Positions 21,560-33,900 are shown, counted from the stretch's first letter. The stretch is 64,000 nucleotides of DNA from Colocasia esculenta (GCA_014218235.1 CM024757.1:144101371-144165370), one strand, 5' to 3'. Notes: generated from the letters alone by a model not told the origin. Program-made: numbers and translations.

Positions 21560-22330
21560 TAGCAGTCAACAATCAAAACAAATGGTACCTGGACAGTGGC
21601 TGCTCGAGGCATATGACGGGCGACAAAGCTAAATTTCAGTTTGCTCGTGGAAAAGACGGAGGTCAAGTCATATTTGGAGGTACAACAAAGGCCAGATCCT
21701 CGGCTCAGGTAAGTTGGTAGGTTTGCCTCTAATTCAAGACAATGTGCTTCTGGTTGATGGCCTTCATCACAATTTGCTCAGCGTAAGTCAGTTGTGTGAT
21801 AAGGTCACAAAATTGTCTTTGAATCCAACTCATGTCACATTCTTGATAAGGAAACAGGAAGCTTAAAATTTTCTGGAAATAATGAATAACATCTACATGG
21901 TTGACTTAGATGATCCAAAAATATAATTTGTGTCTTGTAGCAAACAAACAGGACGAGCTACATTGTGGCATCGTAGGCTCGGTCATGCTAGTTACAATGT
22001 ATTGCTCAAGATCATGAGCTTTAAGTTGGCTCCATGGGATAGAGCACTTGTTCTCCTCCCCAAGAACTCCGGACAAATGGAGTGGTGGAGAGAAAGAACA
22101 GAACATTGGTGAGATGGCTCGCACGCTTCTGGTCGAGAATCAACTGGCAAGAACTTTTTGGGCAGAAGCGGTAAACACATCTTGCTACATTCTTAATCGA
22201 GTCATGGTAAGACCTGTATTCAAGAAACTCCTTACGAACTTTTGAAAGGTAAGAAACCCACCATTGGGTATTTTAAAGTTTTTGGTTCAAAGGTTTTTAT
22301 TCACAACAATGATAAAAGTGACTTGGACAA
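21560..22330 (+). pseudogene. pol: Copia protease and integrase of CopC, integrase internally deleted
   Basis: The protease begins WYLDSGCSRHMTGD, with the catalytic Asp codon near 21591. GLHHNLLS and SQLCDK follow in other frames. The integrase zinc region begins WHRRLGHASYNVL near 21965. The sequence then jumps from LAPWDRALVLLPKN to a segment with VVERKNRT-type sequence and MARTLLVENQLARTFWAEAVNTSCYILNR (22110-22200), so most of the catalytic core between the zinc domain and its C-terminal part is missing. The end of integrase (VFGSKVFIHNN-type) is at about 22270-22330. Confidence 0.75.
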
Positions 22331-22779
22331 GTTTGAAGCCAAAGCGATCAAGGTTTGATGATGAATCAACTGAAACAACTCTTGGAGATCTACAAAGCAA
22401 GTTAAATACAGTCTCTAAGTCAGTTCATCAAGCTAAACGTGGATATCTTCGCAGGTGTGATGATGAAGATGACAGTCATCTACCCCAAAATGAAGAAGAT
22501 ACACATGCACAAGATCCACAACAAGAGGACGAACCACAACATGAAACTCCTCCAGCCACCCCTCCTCCGGAACAACATCCTCAACTGCTAGATCAACCCG
22601 GTACTTCAACAATCACGAATGTGAGGTACTCTAAAGCTCATCCACTGAGAATGTCATAGGTGACATAAATGATTCATCCAAACTAGTCTCAAGTAAATCA
22701 ATAGTTGAACAGGATCATTTAGCCTTTGTCTCTCAAGTGGAGCCTAAAAATGTTGAAGAACATTAAAGAAAATTCATGG

Positions 22780-23010
22780 ATTGATGCTATGCATGAGGAG
22801 TTAGGCCATTTCAAAGAAATAATGTCTGGAGTTTGGTTCCTAAAACCCCTGAATTTTGTAATAGCATAAGGTGTGTCTTTAGGAATAACTTTAATGTAGA
22901 GGGTAAAGTGGTGAGAAACAAGGCTAGACTGGTTGCAAAGGGTTTACAATCAGGAATTTGGTGTGGATTTTGAAGAATCTTTTGCACCTGTAGCTAGGCT
23001 AGAAGCATTA
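22780..23010 (+). pseudogene. pol: Copia reverse transcriptase of CopC, N-terminal part
   Basis: A WIDAMHEEL start near 22780, then KARLVAKG and QEFGVDFEESFAPVARLEA at 22918-23010. The domain is interrupted at 23011 by the 5' LTR of GypB and continues at 34154. Two frameshifts lie between 22830 and 22950. Confidence 0.85.
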
Positions 23011-26000
23011 TCTAAGGCCCTCGAATTTCTGCCGCATTATTTGTATTTGTGTATTTGTGCTTGTGTATGTATGTACATATTTACGTACGTATTGATTAGT
23101 ACAAGTACGTGTGCATGTGTTTATATTAAACATAAAATAGTATGTATTGCATGGTGATAGTATGGATATAATACCATATACATATTGCATGTATATACGC
23201 TTAGTATGCATGGTTTCTGCATATTTTAGAGTTCTGGCCGAAGGCCATCTTGGCGTCAACCCATGGCCGTTGAGGGTGGTGTCAGCGTCGGACATGGACG
23301 CCAACACTAGTCCTGGCGTCCAGAGATATGGACGCCAATCTCTCTGGCCTGCATGCGCAGCAGAGCTGCAGCTTCTGAAACAAGAAAGCCAAGCCATTGG
23401 GGGTTCTCCCCAACGGCTGAGGGCTGTCAATCACCCAAGGAGTGGGAGGGGTCTCTCCTTAAGTCTAAAACTGGAGCTCCCTCCCTCCCCCAGCCTCTTT
23501 TCACCCTTACAAGAGGAGAAAAAGAGAAGAAAAACCCTAGAGAGAAAACTGTGAGAAAACCCACTTTGCCACCCAAAACTCCGACCCCCTGGAGCTTGAT
23601 CCGGCATTCCACTGCTTCAAGGAGGTTGCTGGACGACGAGGAAGGCTTCCCCGACCTCGGCTTGCTGTGGATCTCGCTCAAGAACCCGAGGAAGAGAGCT
23701 AGGAGGGAGTTCTGCACTTTCTTGGACTGCCCAAGGAGAGCTTCTCCGAGCATTTAGATCCTTGGTGAAATTTTAAAAGGCAAGTGACCTATCCATGATG
23801 TTCCTGTATGTGTCTAGGTCGTTTCTATAATTTTTATGGATTTTTCCTCGAGTCCTAGACCCTCCCATTCACCCAAGTTTGAGAGCTCGGGTCTGTGTTT
23901 CTGCACAGACCTGCATCGACGGCAAGGTCAATGGACGCCCATATCATCTTGGCGTCCATCGACCATGCCGCTGACCCTGAGTCAGCGGCCAGAGACCGCC
24001 GCCAAGTTCCTCTGGACAGAACAGTGAACTGTTCTGCCCTTCCTATACTCTAATTTCGGTATGATTTCCGTGATGAGGATATATGGTAATCCTATACACT
24101 ATGTATATTGTCATTGTGGTGTGTGGACGAATGTGATGTGTGATGGTGAATGTAGGAAGTTGTATTCCTTAAACTTGTAAGCATGACTGGTGATGATCTT
24201 GCCAAATTTATGTTTCATGAGTAGGAATGGTCTGAATGCCTTAGTTTTGTCAGAGCATGAAGATCAGTGGATCAGTATATGTATGTAATTTTGATAATTG
24301 TCCATGCTTGCATGAGTTACAAATAAATTCGGTTCGGTAATAGAACGACATGCAAAAATTTGTGGTGGATCGATCTACAATTGTATGATTTAGGGTAAAT
24401 TCTGAAATCTCAAATCATATATATGTTAGTAATCTCTGTTTAAACAGTAAGTGGTTAACTTGCATGATATGTTAAACCCATGTTAACTTAAGTTTTGAAT
24501 AGCATGCTAAATAGGTGTTTTATTTTCGTAATTTCTATTTAGGTCAGAAAATCTGAAATTTGAGTGTATGACCTTGAACCCGAATTAGCATGTGGTTAAA
24601 ATTTCAGGTCATGTGGACCAGTATATAAGAAGTTATGTGTTTTTTCATGTGAAAGGCATAATCTATGTATGTTCTCGTAATGTGATTAGTATTGCTAAAC
24701 TTAACTTGAATGTGAATTTCTGTATGTTAAGCTCCTTAAATCTGTAGTGCCATGTTAGCAAACAGGATGTGTATGTGAGTGAGAAAGTGAATGAGATGAA
24801 AAGTGCTATGTGTAAAACCATGTGTAAATCGGTAAAGTGTTAAAGTGTAACTGTGCCAATGTGACATTGCTTCCGTAGAGGGCAGTGGAGCTGTATCGGG
24901 AAAGGTCCCCCCTGAGAAAGTTCAATGTGTAAGTGACCCTAAGGGCATTAGGGGGAAATCCTGGAGGTGGACAAGTACCACTGGTTAGGGTGGAGACTTG
25001 TTCTCCCCGGTCTGCGCAGTCCAAGAGTCGCCATTGGATGCCTAGATGGCGTCTCTGTTTAATGTGATGTGTATATGTCCTTTTTGGTGGTTTGGACTAT
25101 GTGTCACGGCACCAAAAATGTGTAATGTGTATGTATGTGTTCATGTGTAATGCGCAAGTGAACAAATGTGAAATGTGTATGTGTAAAGTGCAACCATGTG
25201 AAAGAGGAACTTGTGTAAAGAGAATGTGAATTCTAAATGAGAGGTTATGATTTTGAAACCCATGTGAGACAAATCTGAAACATTTGAAATCAGAAATCTT
25301 ATGTTGTTATCATCATGTTTTATATGTGCCAAGATGCATAGAATCCATGTTAGGGATAATTTGGTGAAAAGGATACAAGATAGCATGATAGGTGTTCACA
25401 TGATATGTTTTACGCAATATTGTAGCTCTCACGTGTAGGTTTTCAGCCATGAAACCATGTGAAATCAGTAACTTAAAGCATGTGAAAACGTTTATGTATG
25501 TGTTTAAAAACATGTAAGATCCATGCTAGTCGTGTTTTCCTTTCATGTATGCACAATGTTCATGTTGGTAGCTCTCATGTCCTGGTTCTTTAAAGACAAA
25601 GCTTCATGAGTAAATTGAATAGAGAGCATGTGATAGGTAAATTTTATTCTTAGAAATCTGAAAGCATGATCTATGTGTAAAATTGTAAAACTTTCATGAT
25701 AGGTTGAAACTTTAAGTGACTAGCATGCCATGTGTTGAAAAATGTTAAATGTGCATGTAGAAACCGCTATGACTTTGTACGTGTATGTTATGAGTAGTGT
25801 TTCTTGCTGAGTCTTTAGACTCACTCCTTGCTTCGGCGTACAGGTAGTATTGGTGACGTGGCACCTTGGAGGAGACAGTGGAGACGGACTCCGAGCGCGG
25901 AGATTAGCTAGTTTTGGAGTTTCTTTGTGATTGGTGTATTTCATAGTATGTAATTTGAACATTGTATTAGAATTATCGTGAAAAGGATGTGTCTGTGGAC

Positions 26001-26249
26001 ATTATGTATTTTTTATTTCAGCAATTTAGATTATGTGAACTTTTAGTTCTTTATTGTTAATTGCAAACTTCATGTATGTTAAATGTGGATGATGAATGAA
26101 TGAAGACAGTTGTCTTTTACTTCCGCTACCCATTATATATTCGCGTGTATCTCAGCTGTTTGTATCGTTTGGTAAATGTCCCACTGTGAGGACTCTCGCT
26201 ATACCGACGTGGGTTGGTATAATCGTATCGGTATAATGGGGCCGTCACA
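23011..26249 (+). repeat. 5' LTR of GypB, 3.2 kb
   Basis: Starts TCTAAGGCCC (TGTAAGGCCC in the 3' copy) and ends GGGCCGTCACA; 3239 bp against 3249 bp for the 3' LTR at 30905-34153. In a sampled 180-bp stretch (23881-24060) the two differ by two small indels and no clear substitution. Inverted motifs TGGACGCCA/TGGCGTCCA lie at 23251-23337 and again at about 23930-23960. A long TGTG/AATGTG-rich tract spans about 24770-25520. It is non-coding. Confidence 0.92.
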
Positions 26250-26254
26250 GACAT

Positions 26255-26266
26255 TGGTATCAGAGC
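26255..26266 (+). promoter_or_regulatory. Primer-binding site of GypB
   Basis: TGGTATCAGAGC five bases after the LTR end; initiator tRNA-Met type as in chromoviruses. Confidence 0.9.
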
Positions 26267-26641
26267 GACCGTTGAGATTGCACATGAATATACATAAGTC
26301 ATCATCTTCATTGCATACTAAGTATGTCCACATGTGTAGAAAACATTAATAAGAAGTGAAAGATAGATAAGAAAACGGTTAGAAGACTTAGTAACCTAGC
26401 TCTAATGGTGGCTGAAATTTTTTACAGCCATGGCTTCCCGTGACGACGTGGATGTGTGCCAGCTCGCGACGACGAGCAGAGACGTGATGAGCAGGCGGAA
26501 CAACAGGCCCCAGCACCGCGAGGCCCTGTACTTCCCCCACCGCCGCCTGTGGACTACGGAGTATTCATGCAAGGTCTGGTACAAGCCATGTAGACGCAGG
26601 CTCATACCCAGGCAGCCCTCCAGGCACAGTTGGAGGCCCAG

Positions 26642-26722
26642 GTAGAATAATGAAAGCTAGTAGTTTGCTGTTTAAGATGCATGATATTGTGTTTATTGTA
26701 TATTGTTTATTGTTTAATGTAG
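26642..26722 (+). other. Putative spliceosomal intron 1 in GypB gag
   Basis: GTAGAATAATG...TTTAATGTAG, 81 bp, flanked by CAG exonic ends. Removing it keeps one frame across the junction (GAG GCC CAG before, CAG GCT CTC after). It is T-rich (many TTTATTG runs), unlike the GC-rich flanks, and contains an in-frame stop (TAA) if retained. Confidence 0.65.
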
Positions 26723-26917
26723 CAGGCTCTCAGGCACCAGCTCAGGACTATGGTGGACCTCCCATCATGAGCGATTCAAGAGGATGACCCCACCCTCTTT
26801 TAAGGGGAGAGTGATCCATTAATGGCAGAAAGCTGGTTAAGGGAGACAGAGAAAATCTTCCGAGCCATCAGGTGCCCTGATGAGGATAAGGTGACATTAG
26901 CCACCTACATGCTACAG

Positions 26918-26994
26918 GTAAGACTTTTAATTTTGTATGTTTGTATGTTCTCTAAGTTAGAATTGTTAGTTGGTGCTTATAAAGTGTATTGCAG
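26918..26994 (+). other. Putative spliceosomal intron 2 in GypB gag
   Basis: CAG/GTAAGACTT...GTATTGCAG/GAG, 77 bp, with consensus donor and acceptor. Removing it joins ATYMLQ to ERADVWW in frame, matching the uninterrupted ATYMLQDRADDWW of GypA in the same window. Retained, it would shift the frame. This is the better supported of the two introns. Confidence 0.8.
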
Positions 26995-27639
26995 GAGAGA
27001 GCGGATGTATGGTGGTCCTCCCTACTACGTACACGCTTTGAAGACGAAGCAGTAGACGTGGCGTGGGACGTGTTCGTGAGGCTCTTTCGAGCCAAGTTCA
27101 TCCCAGAGCATATCCAGGACAAGATGAGTAGAAATTTCTCTCCCTGACACAAGGCTCCATGACTGTGCCGGAATACGAGGCAAGGTTTTCTGAACTTTCT
27201 AAGTAGCACCGCATATCGTAGAGGATGAGCACAGGAAGACGAGAAGTTCGTGATGGACTCAAGCCATCACTGCGGACGAGACTCGTGGCGTTTGACCACC
27301 GCACATTGGACGAGGCCCTCAGTGCTGCCTGTAGACAGGAGGGAGAAATGGAGCAATATCTGGAGGAGAAGAAGGCTTCGCAGAAGAGGCCGGCAGCGAC
27401 ATTCCAGCAGAAGGATAAGAGAAAACGGTGTACCAGACACCGCAAAGATCCGTGACAGTGCAACTCTCAGGTACCTTCTGTACGTTCCCCTGGTGTGAAG
27501 AAAGAGTGTCCCCATTGCGGGAAGACACACGGAGGTTCCGAGTGGTGGTTGGTAGCGGGTGGTAGCTTGAAGTGCGGGAGCAGCGACCATAAGATCAGGA
27601 TTGCCCAAGACTTCAGCAAGGAGTTCAGCGTGGAAGCGC

Positions 27640-28290
27640 CAGCCCCAGCAGTAGCGGCAGCCGCGCCAGCTACAGGAAGACCAGGAAGACCTCGAGCCCC
27701 AGCTCGAGTGTTTGCTTTGGCACGCGAGGACGCCGAGCAGGCGGAGCATGTCACCGAAGGTACGGTTTTGCTTTTAGGTGTGCACGCTCGGGTTTTGTTT
27801 GATACGGGTGCTACTCACTCGTTCATTTCCGAGCGGTTCGCTAGGCAGTTAGCCCTAGAGTCAGGCATAGAGTCTGAGGAGTTAGAGGTCCCTTTGTCTA
27901 TGCACACCCCTGCGGGTACGGTATCGACTAGGAAGTGCATTCCGTCGTTACCTGTGTGCATTGAGGATAGAGTCCTAGATGGGTGTTCTTCTTGCTAAAG
28001 ATGAAGGACTTTGATGCTATTCTTGGTCTAGATTGGTAGAGGAGGCATTATGCGTTAGTGGATTGTCGTCGGAAGAAGATTGTTTTCCGCATTCTTGGTG
28101 AGGATGAGTTCTCTCACCCTTGCCAAGGAACTGGGCGGGAAAGATGGTCATCTCTGCCATGAAGGCGATGCGCATGGTAAACAAGGGTTGTGACGCTTTT
28201 CTTGCCAGCGTGGTATTAGTACCAGAGGCTGATGAGTTACCTACTCTTGCGGAGATTGAGGTAGTGTAGGATTTTCCAGATGTCTTTTCT
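27640..28290 (+). pseudogene. pol: Gypsy protease of GypB
   Basis: The long frame 27495-27998 carries an Ala/Pro-rich linker, then GVHARVLFDTGATHSFIS with the catalytic DTG intact, and continues to STRKCIPSLPVCIEDRVLDG. A frameshift near 27980 moves the rest of the protease (FDAILGLDW-like, then the YALVDCRRKKIVF segment) into another frame with a TAG at about 28037. The stretch to 28290 links to RT (LPTLAEIEVV, then a TAG). Confidence 0.82.
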
Positions 28291-29437
28291 GATGACTTGT
28301 CTGGATTGCCACCGGATAGAGAGATAGAGTTTACCATAGAGTTGCTTCCAGGCACCTCTCCTATCTCGAAAGCTCCATATCGGATGGCACTTGCGGAGTT
28401 AGCCGAGTTGAGGAGGCAGTTGCAGGAACTGCTTGATAAGGGATTTATTCGCCCTAGTGTTTCCCCTTGGGGCGCACCTGTATTATTCGTCAAGAAGAAA
28501 GACGGGTCACTTAGGTTGTGCATTGATTATAGGAAGTTGAACCAAGTGACTGTGAAGAACAGGTATCCCTTACCTCGCATTGATGATTTGTTTGACCAGT
28601 TGCGAGAGGCATCAATCTTTTCCAAGATTGACTTGCGATCTGGGATCATCAGTTGAGGATTCGGAGTGAGGATGTGTCCAAGACGGCATTTAGAACCCGT
28701 TATGGACATTATGAGTTCTTGGTTCTTCCTTTCGGATTGACCAACGCCCCTGCAGCGTTCATGGATCTCATGAACCGGGTGTTTAGGCCTACCTAGATAG
28801 CTTTGTCGTAGTGTTATTGATGACATGTTGGTCTACTCTCCGGACGAGACCACTCACCGTCAGCATATGAGATAGTGTTAGAGGTTCTTCGTGAGCACAA
28901 GCTGTATGCTAAATTCAGAAAATGCGATTTTGGGTTGCGCGAGGTTCATTTTCTCGGGCATGTTATCTCCGGTATTGGTATTGCCTAGTGGTCTAGAGGG
29001 CTTTGCCATTTATACGGATGCATCAGATTGGCTTGGGTTGTGTGCTCATGCAACAAGAGAGGGTATAGGGCTTATGTTCTCGTCAGTTGAAGGAGCATGA
29101 AAAGAACTATCCGACTCATGACTTGGAGATCGCAACAGTGGGTCATGCACTAAAGATCTGGAGGCACTATCTTTATGGTGTCAGATTTGAGGTGTTTACC
29201 GACCACAAGAGCTTGAAGTATCTTTTCTCCCAAAAGGAATTAAACCTGAGGCAGAGAAGATGGATTGAGTTCTTGAAGGACTATGACTTCGACCTTCAGT
29301 ATCACCCTGGAAAGGCGAACGTCGTAGCGGATGCTCTTAGTAGAAAGAGGTCTTCGCTCCAGCAGGATTGGAAGATGTTGGAGGATGCAGCGTGCTCTAT
29401 GACTGAGTTAGAGCCATCGCTGTGTCAGGTTTTGTAG
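28290..29437 (+). pseudogene. pol: Gypsy RT and RNase H of GypB, with internal deletion
   Basis: 28297-28656 is a clean RT N-terminal half (PPDREIEFTIELLPGTSPIS, GFIRPSVSPWGAPVLFVKKK, LRLCIDYRKLNQVT). The next frame holds TAFRTRYGHYEFLVLPFGLTNAP and the catalytic VFIDD-equivalent near 28805-28825, split by shifts. After GHVISG at about 28955-28975 the sequence jumps to LPSGLEGFAIYTDAS, so roughly 85-90 codons of the thumb/connection region are gone. RNase H resumes at 29087-29437 with YPTHDLEIATVGHALKIWRH and KANVVADALSRK. Confidence 0.85.
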
Positions 29438-30866
29438 CTCAGCTATCCCTTAGATCCTCAGTCTTGGATGAAGTGATTGAGCAGCAAAAAGCCGACCCTA
29501 GATTGTTAGAGATAGTGGGCAAGGCGGGCATTGCTCATGATGAGGATGGTGTGATTAGATTTCAGCACCGTGTCTGTGTCCCTGATGTAGTAGATGTCCG
29601 TGAGCATGTGTTAGCGGAGGCTCATAGATCGCGATTCTCTATTCATCCGGGTAACACTAAGATGTATCAAGACCTGAAGAGATCATTTTGGTGGTCCGGC
29701 ATGAAGAAGGATGTTGCAGATTATGTGTCTAGGTGTCTAGTATGTCACAAGTGAAAGCCGAGCGGCAGCGACCATCTGGCCTCATGCAGAGGATGGATAT
29801 TCCCGTATGGAAGTGGGAAGCTGTCACTATGGACTTCGTATCGGGTTTGCCTCGATCTAGAAGGGGCAATGACTCGATTTGGGTAGTTGTAGATAGATTC
29901 TCGAAGACTGCTCATTTCTTGCCTATGAAGAAGAAGCAGTCAGTAGAGAGTTTAGCTAGATTGTATGTAGCGGTATCATTAGATTGCATGGTGTGCCGAA
30001 GTCGATCATTTCGGATCGAGATCCGAGATTACTTCGAGATTGTGGAAGGGTCTTCAGGATGCGTTAGGTTCGGAGCTGAAGCTCAGTTCGGCGTTTCATC
30101 CCCAGAACGATGGACAGTCCGAGAGGACTATCCAGACGCTCGAGGATATGTTGAGAGCGTGTGTTCTGGATTGGAAGGATGATTGGGAGCGTCATTTACC
30201 TCTTGTGGAGTTCGCATACAACAACAGCTTTCATGCTAGTATTGGTATGGCTCCATTCGAGGCGTTGTATGGTAGGCCCTGCAGATCTCCTTTATGTTGG
30301 GAGGAGACTGGTGATAGGCAGTTGATCGGACCGGAGTTAGTCCAGGAAACTTCGGATAAGATCCAACTTATCAGGAAAAGGCTTGTTGCGGCACATGATA
30401 GGCAGAAGAGTTATGCCGACAACAGGAGAAAGGATTTGGAGTTCGAGGTTGGCGATCATGTCTTCTTGAAGATATCGCCTACTCGAGGTGTTGTCAGATT
30501 TGGCAGGCATAGCAAGCTAAGCCCTAGATTCATTGGCCCATATGAGATTCTCAGACGTTTGGGCAGCGTGGCGTATGAGCTAGCTTTACCCCCAGCTTTG
30601 GCTAGCGTTCACCCGGTATTCCACGTATCTATGCTCAGGAAGTATGTCCGAGATCCGTCTCATGTGATTAGTCATGAGCCAGTGGAGATCCAGCCAGATC
30701 TTTCGTATGTGGAGCAACCATTCTCTGACCGGAAGGTTCAGTATCTCTAGAACAAGAGTATTGCGTCGGTGAAAGTTCTATGGCGGAACTTCTCACGTGA
30801 GGAGGCTACGTGGGAGCTGGAGGATGCGATGAAGAAGAGTATCCCCTTTGTTTGAGTAGTGTCGTT
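29437..30866 (+). pseudogene. pol: Gypsy integrase and chromodomain of GypB
   Basis: 29422-29754 holds the integrase zinc region (HPGNTKMYQDLKRSFWW, then CLVCHK). The catalytic core follows in overlapping frames at 29733-30182 and 30040-30750 (MDFVSGLPRS, WVVVDRFSKTAHFLP, DGQSERTIQTLEDM). After the GPY-type module (SPRFIGPYEILRR) comes a chromodomain (SDRKVQYL, then VLWRNFSREEATWELED), interrupted by a TAG at about 30748. The chromodomain and 3.2-kb LTRs point to the Tekay/Del group of chromoviruses. Two frameshifts and two stops are visible; the rest is well conserved. Confidence 0.87.
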
Positions 30867-30888
30867 CTAACTTCGAGGACGAAGTTTC

Positions 30889-30904
30889 TTTAAGGGGGAG
30901 AGGG
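30889..30904 (+). promoter_or_regulatory. Polypurine tract of GypB
   Basis: AAGGGGGAGAGGG directly before the TGTAAGG start of the 3' LTR; the plus-strand primer. Confidence 0.85.
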
Positions 30905-33900
30905 TGTAAGGCCCTCAAATTTCCGCCGCATTATTTGTATTGGTGTATTTGTGCTTGTGTATGTATGTACATATTTACGTACGTATTGATTAGTACAAGT
31001 ACGTGTGCATGTGTTTATATTAAACATAAATAATGTATGTATTGCATGGTGATAGTATGGATATAATACCATATACATATTGCATGTATATACGCATAGT
31101 ATGCATAGTTTCTGCATATTTTAGAGTTCTGGCCGAAGGCCATCTTGGCGTCAACCCCTGGCCGTTGAGGGTGGTGTCAGCGTCCGGACATGGATGCCAA
31201 CACTAGTCCTGGCGTCCAGAGATATGGACACCAATCTCTCTGGCCTGCATGCGCAGCAGAGCTGCATGCTTCTGAAACAAGAAAGCCCAGCCATTGGGGG
31301 TTCTCCCCAACGGCTCTGAGGGCTGTCAATCACCCAAGGAGTGGGTGAGGGGTCTCTCTTAAGTCTAAAAGGAGCCTTCCCCCAGCCTCTTTTCACCCTT
31401 ACAAGAGGAGAAAAAGAGAGAAAAAACCCTAGAGAGAAAACTGTGAGAAAAAACCCACTTTGCCACCCAAAAATCCGACCCCCTGGAGCTTGATCCGGCG
31501 TTCCACTGCTTCAAGGAGGTTGCTGGACCGACGAGGAAGGCTTCCCCGACCTCGGCTTGCTGTGGATCTCGCTCAAGAACTCGGAGGAAGAAGAGCTAGG
31601 AGGGAGTTCTGCACTTTCTTGGGACTGCCCAAGGAGAGCTTCTCCGAGCATTTAGATCCTTGGTGAAATTTTTAAAAGGCAAGTGACCTATCCATGATGT
31701 TCCCGTATGTGTCTAGGTCGTTTCTATAATTTTTATGGATTTTTCCTCGAGTCCTAGACCCTCCCATTCACCCAAGTTTGAGAGCTCGGGTCTGTGTTTC
31801 TGCACAGACCTGCATCGACGGCAAGGTCAATGGACGCCCATATCATGCTTGGCGTCCATCGACCATGCCGCTGACCCTGAGTCAGCGGCCAGAGACCGCC
31901 GCCAAGTTCCTCTGGACAGAACAGTGAACTGTTCTGCCCTTCCTATACTCTAATTCGGTATGATTTCCGTGATGAGGATATATGGTAATCCTATACACTA
32001 TGTATATTGTCAATTGTGGTGTGTGGACGAATGTGATGTGTGATGGTGAATGTAGGAAGTTGTATTCCTTAAACTTGTAAGCATGACGTGGTGAATCTTG
32101 CCAAATTATGTTTCATGAGTAGGAATGGTCTGAATGCCTTAGTTTTGTCAGAGCATGAAGATCAGTGGATCAGTATATGTATTTTCAATTTTGATAATTG
32201 TCCATGCTTGCATGAGTTACAAATAAATTCGGTTCGGTAAATAGAAAGACATGCAAAAATGATTTGTGGTGATCGATCTACAATTGTATGATTTAGGGTA
32301 AATTCTGAAATCTCAAATCATGTATATGTTAGTAATCTCTGTTTAAAACAGTAAGTGGTTAACTTGCATGATATGTTAAACCCCATGTTAACTTAAGTTG
32401 TGAATAGCATGCTAAATAGGTGTTTTATTTCCGTAATTTCTATTTAGCTCAGAAAAATCTGAAATTTTGAGTGTATGACCTGAACCAGAAATTAGCATGT
32501 GGTTAAAATTTCAGGTCATTTGTACCAGTATATAAGAAGTTATGTGTTTTTCATGTGAAAGGCAATAATCTATGTATGTTCTCGTAATGTGATTAGATAT
32601 TGCTTAACTTAACTTGAATGGTGAAATTTCTGTATGTTAAGCTCCTTAAATCTGTAGTGCCATGTTAGGAAAACAAGGATGTGTATGTGAGTGAGAAAGT
32701 GAATGAGATGAAAAGTGCTATGTGTAAAACCATGTGTAAATCGGTAAAGTGTGTAAAGTGTAACTGTGCCAATGTGACATTGCTTCCGTAGAGGGCAGTG
32801 GAGCTGTATCAGGGAAAAGTCCCCTGAGAAAGTTCAATGTGTAAGTGACCCTAAGGCATTAGGGGGAAATCCTGGAGGTGGACAAGTACCACTGGTTAGG
32901 GTGGAGACTTGTTCTCCCGGTCTGCGCAGTCCAAGAGTCGCCATTGGAATGCCTAGATGGCGTCTATGTGTAATGTGATGTGTATATGTCCTTCTTTGGT
33001 GGTTTGGACTATGTGTCACGGCACCTAAAATGTGTAATGTGTATGTGTTCATGTGTAAATGCGCAAGTGAACAAATGTGAAATGTGTATGTGTAAAGTGC
33101 AACCATGTGAAAGAGGAAACTTGTGTAAAGAGAATGTGAAATTCTAAATGAGAGGTTATGATTTTAAAACCCATGTGAGACAAATCTGAAACCATTTGAA
33201 ATCAGAAATCTTATGTTGTTATCATCATGTTTATATGTGCAAAGATGCCTAGAATCCATGTTAGGGATAATTGGTGAAAAGGATACAAGATAGCATGATA
33301 GGATGTTCACATGATATGTTTTACGCAATATTGTAGCTCTCACGTGTAGGTTTTCAGCCATGAAACCATGTGAAATCAGTAACTTAAAGCATGTGAAAAC
33401 GTTTATGTATGTGTTTAAAAACATGTAAGATCCATGCTAGTCGTTTCCTTTCATGTATGCACAATGTTCATGTTGGTAGCTCTCATGTCCTGGTTCTTTA
33501 AAGACAAAGCTCATGAGTAAATGAATAGAGAGTATGTGATAGGTAAATTTTATTCTTAGAAATCTGAAAGCATGATCTATGTGTAAAATTGTAAAACTTT
33601 CATGATAGGTGAAACTTTAAGTGACTAGCATGCCATGTGTTGAAAATGTTAAATGTGCATGTAGAAACCACTATGACTTGTACGTGTATGTTATGAGTAG
33701 TGTTTCTTGCTGAGTCTTTAGACTCACTCCTTGCTTCGGCGTACAGGTGTAGTTGGTGACGTGGCACTTGGAGGAGACAGTGGAGACGGACTCCGAGCGC
33801 GGAGATTAGCTAGTTTTGGAGTTTCTTTGTGATTGGTGTATTTCATAGTATGTAATTTGAACATTGTATTAGAATTATCGTGAAAAGGATGTGTAAGTGT

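Larger units (their letters stand above)
26430..27640 (+). pseudogene. gag: Gypsy gag of GypB, with two introns and a few frameshifts
   Basis: ATG at 26430 begins the gag N-terminus, which shifts frame soon after. The segment up to 26641 reads in a QAALQAQLEAQ frame, continues in frame after an 81-bp GT-AG intron (26642-26722), and reaches the gag core WLRETEKIFRAIRCPDEDK and ATYMLQ. A second 77-bp intron (26918-26994) separates ATYMLQ from ERADVWW. The core ends with FIPEHIQDKM and, in another frame, SMTVPEYEA. A knuckle-like CPHCGKTH...LKCGSSDHK is at about 27500-27585. The unspliced sequence also has a TGA at about 26767 and frameshifts near 27135, 27200 and 27595. Confidence 0.85.

Noticed and set aside
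23251..23337. Helical phasing of the GypB motifs
   Set aside because: Spacings of about 26, 18, 19 and 15 bp do not follow the 16- or 21-bp register, so no phasing is claimed for this family.
23353..23757. Frames of 130-140 residues in the GypB LTR
   Set aside because: The 3' LTR copy breaks them by indels and no domain is visible; they are LTR leader sequence.
24770..25520. Telomere-like or satellite DNA in the TGTG-rich part of the GypB LTR
   Set aside because: No fixed unit; it is GT-rich low-complexity LTR sequence present once in each LTR.
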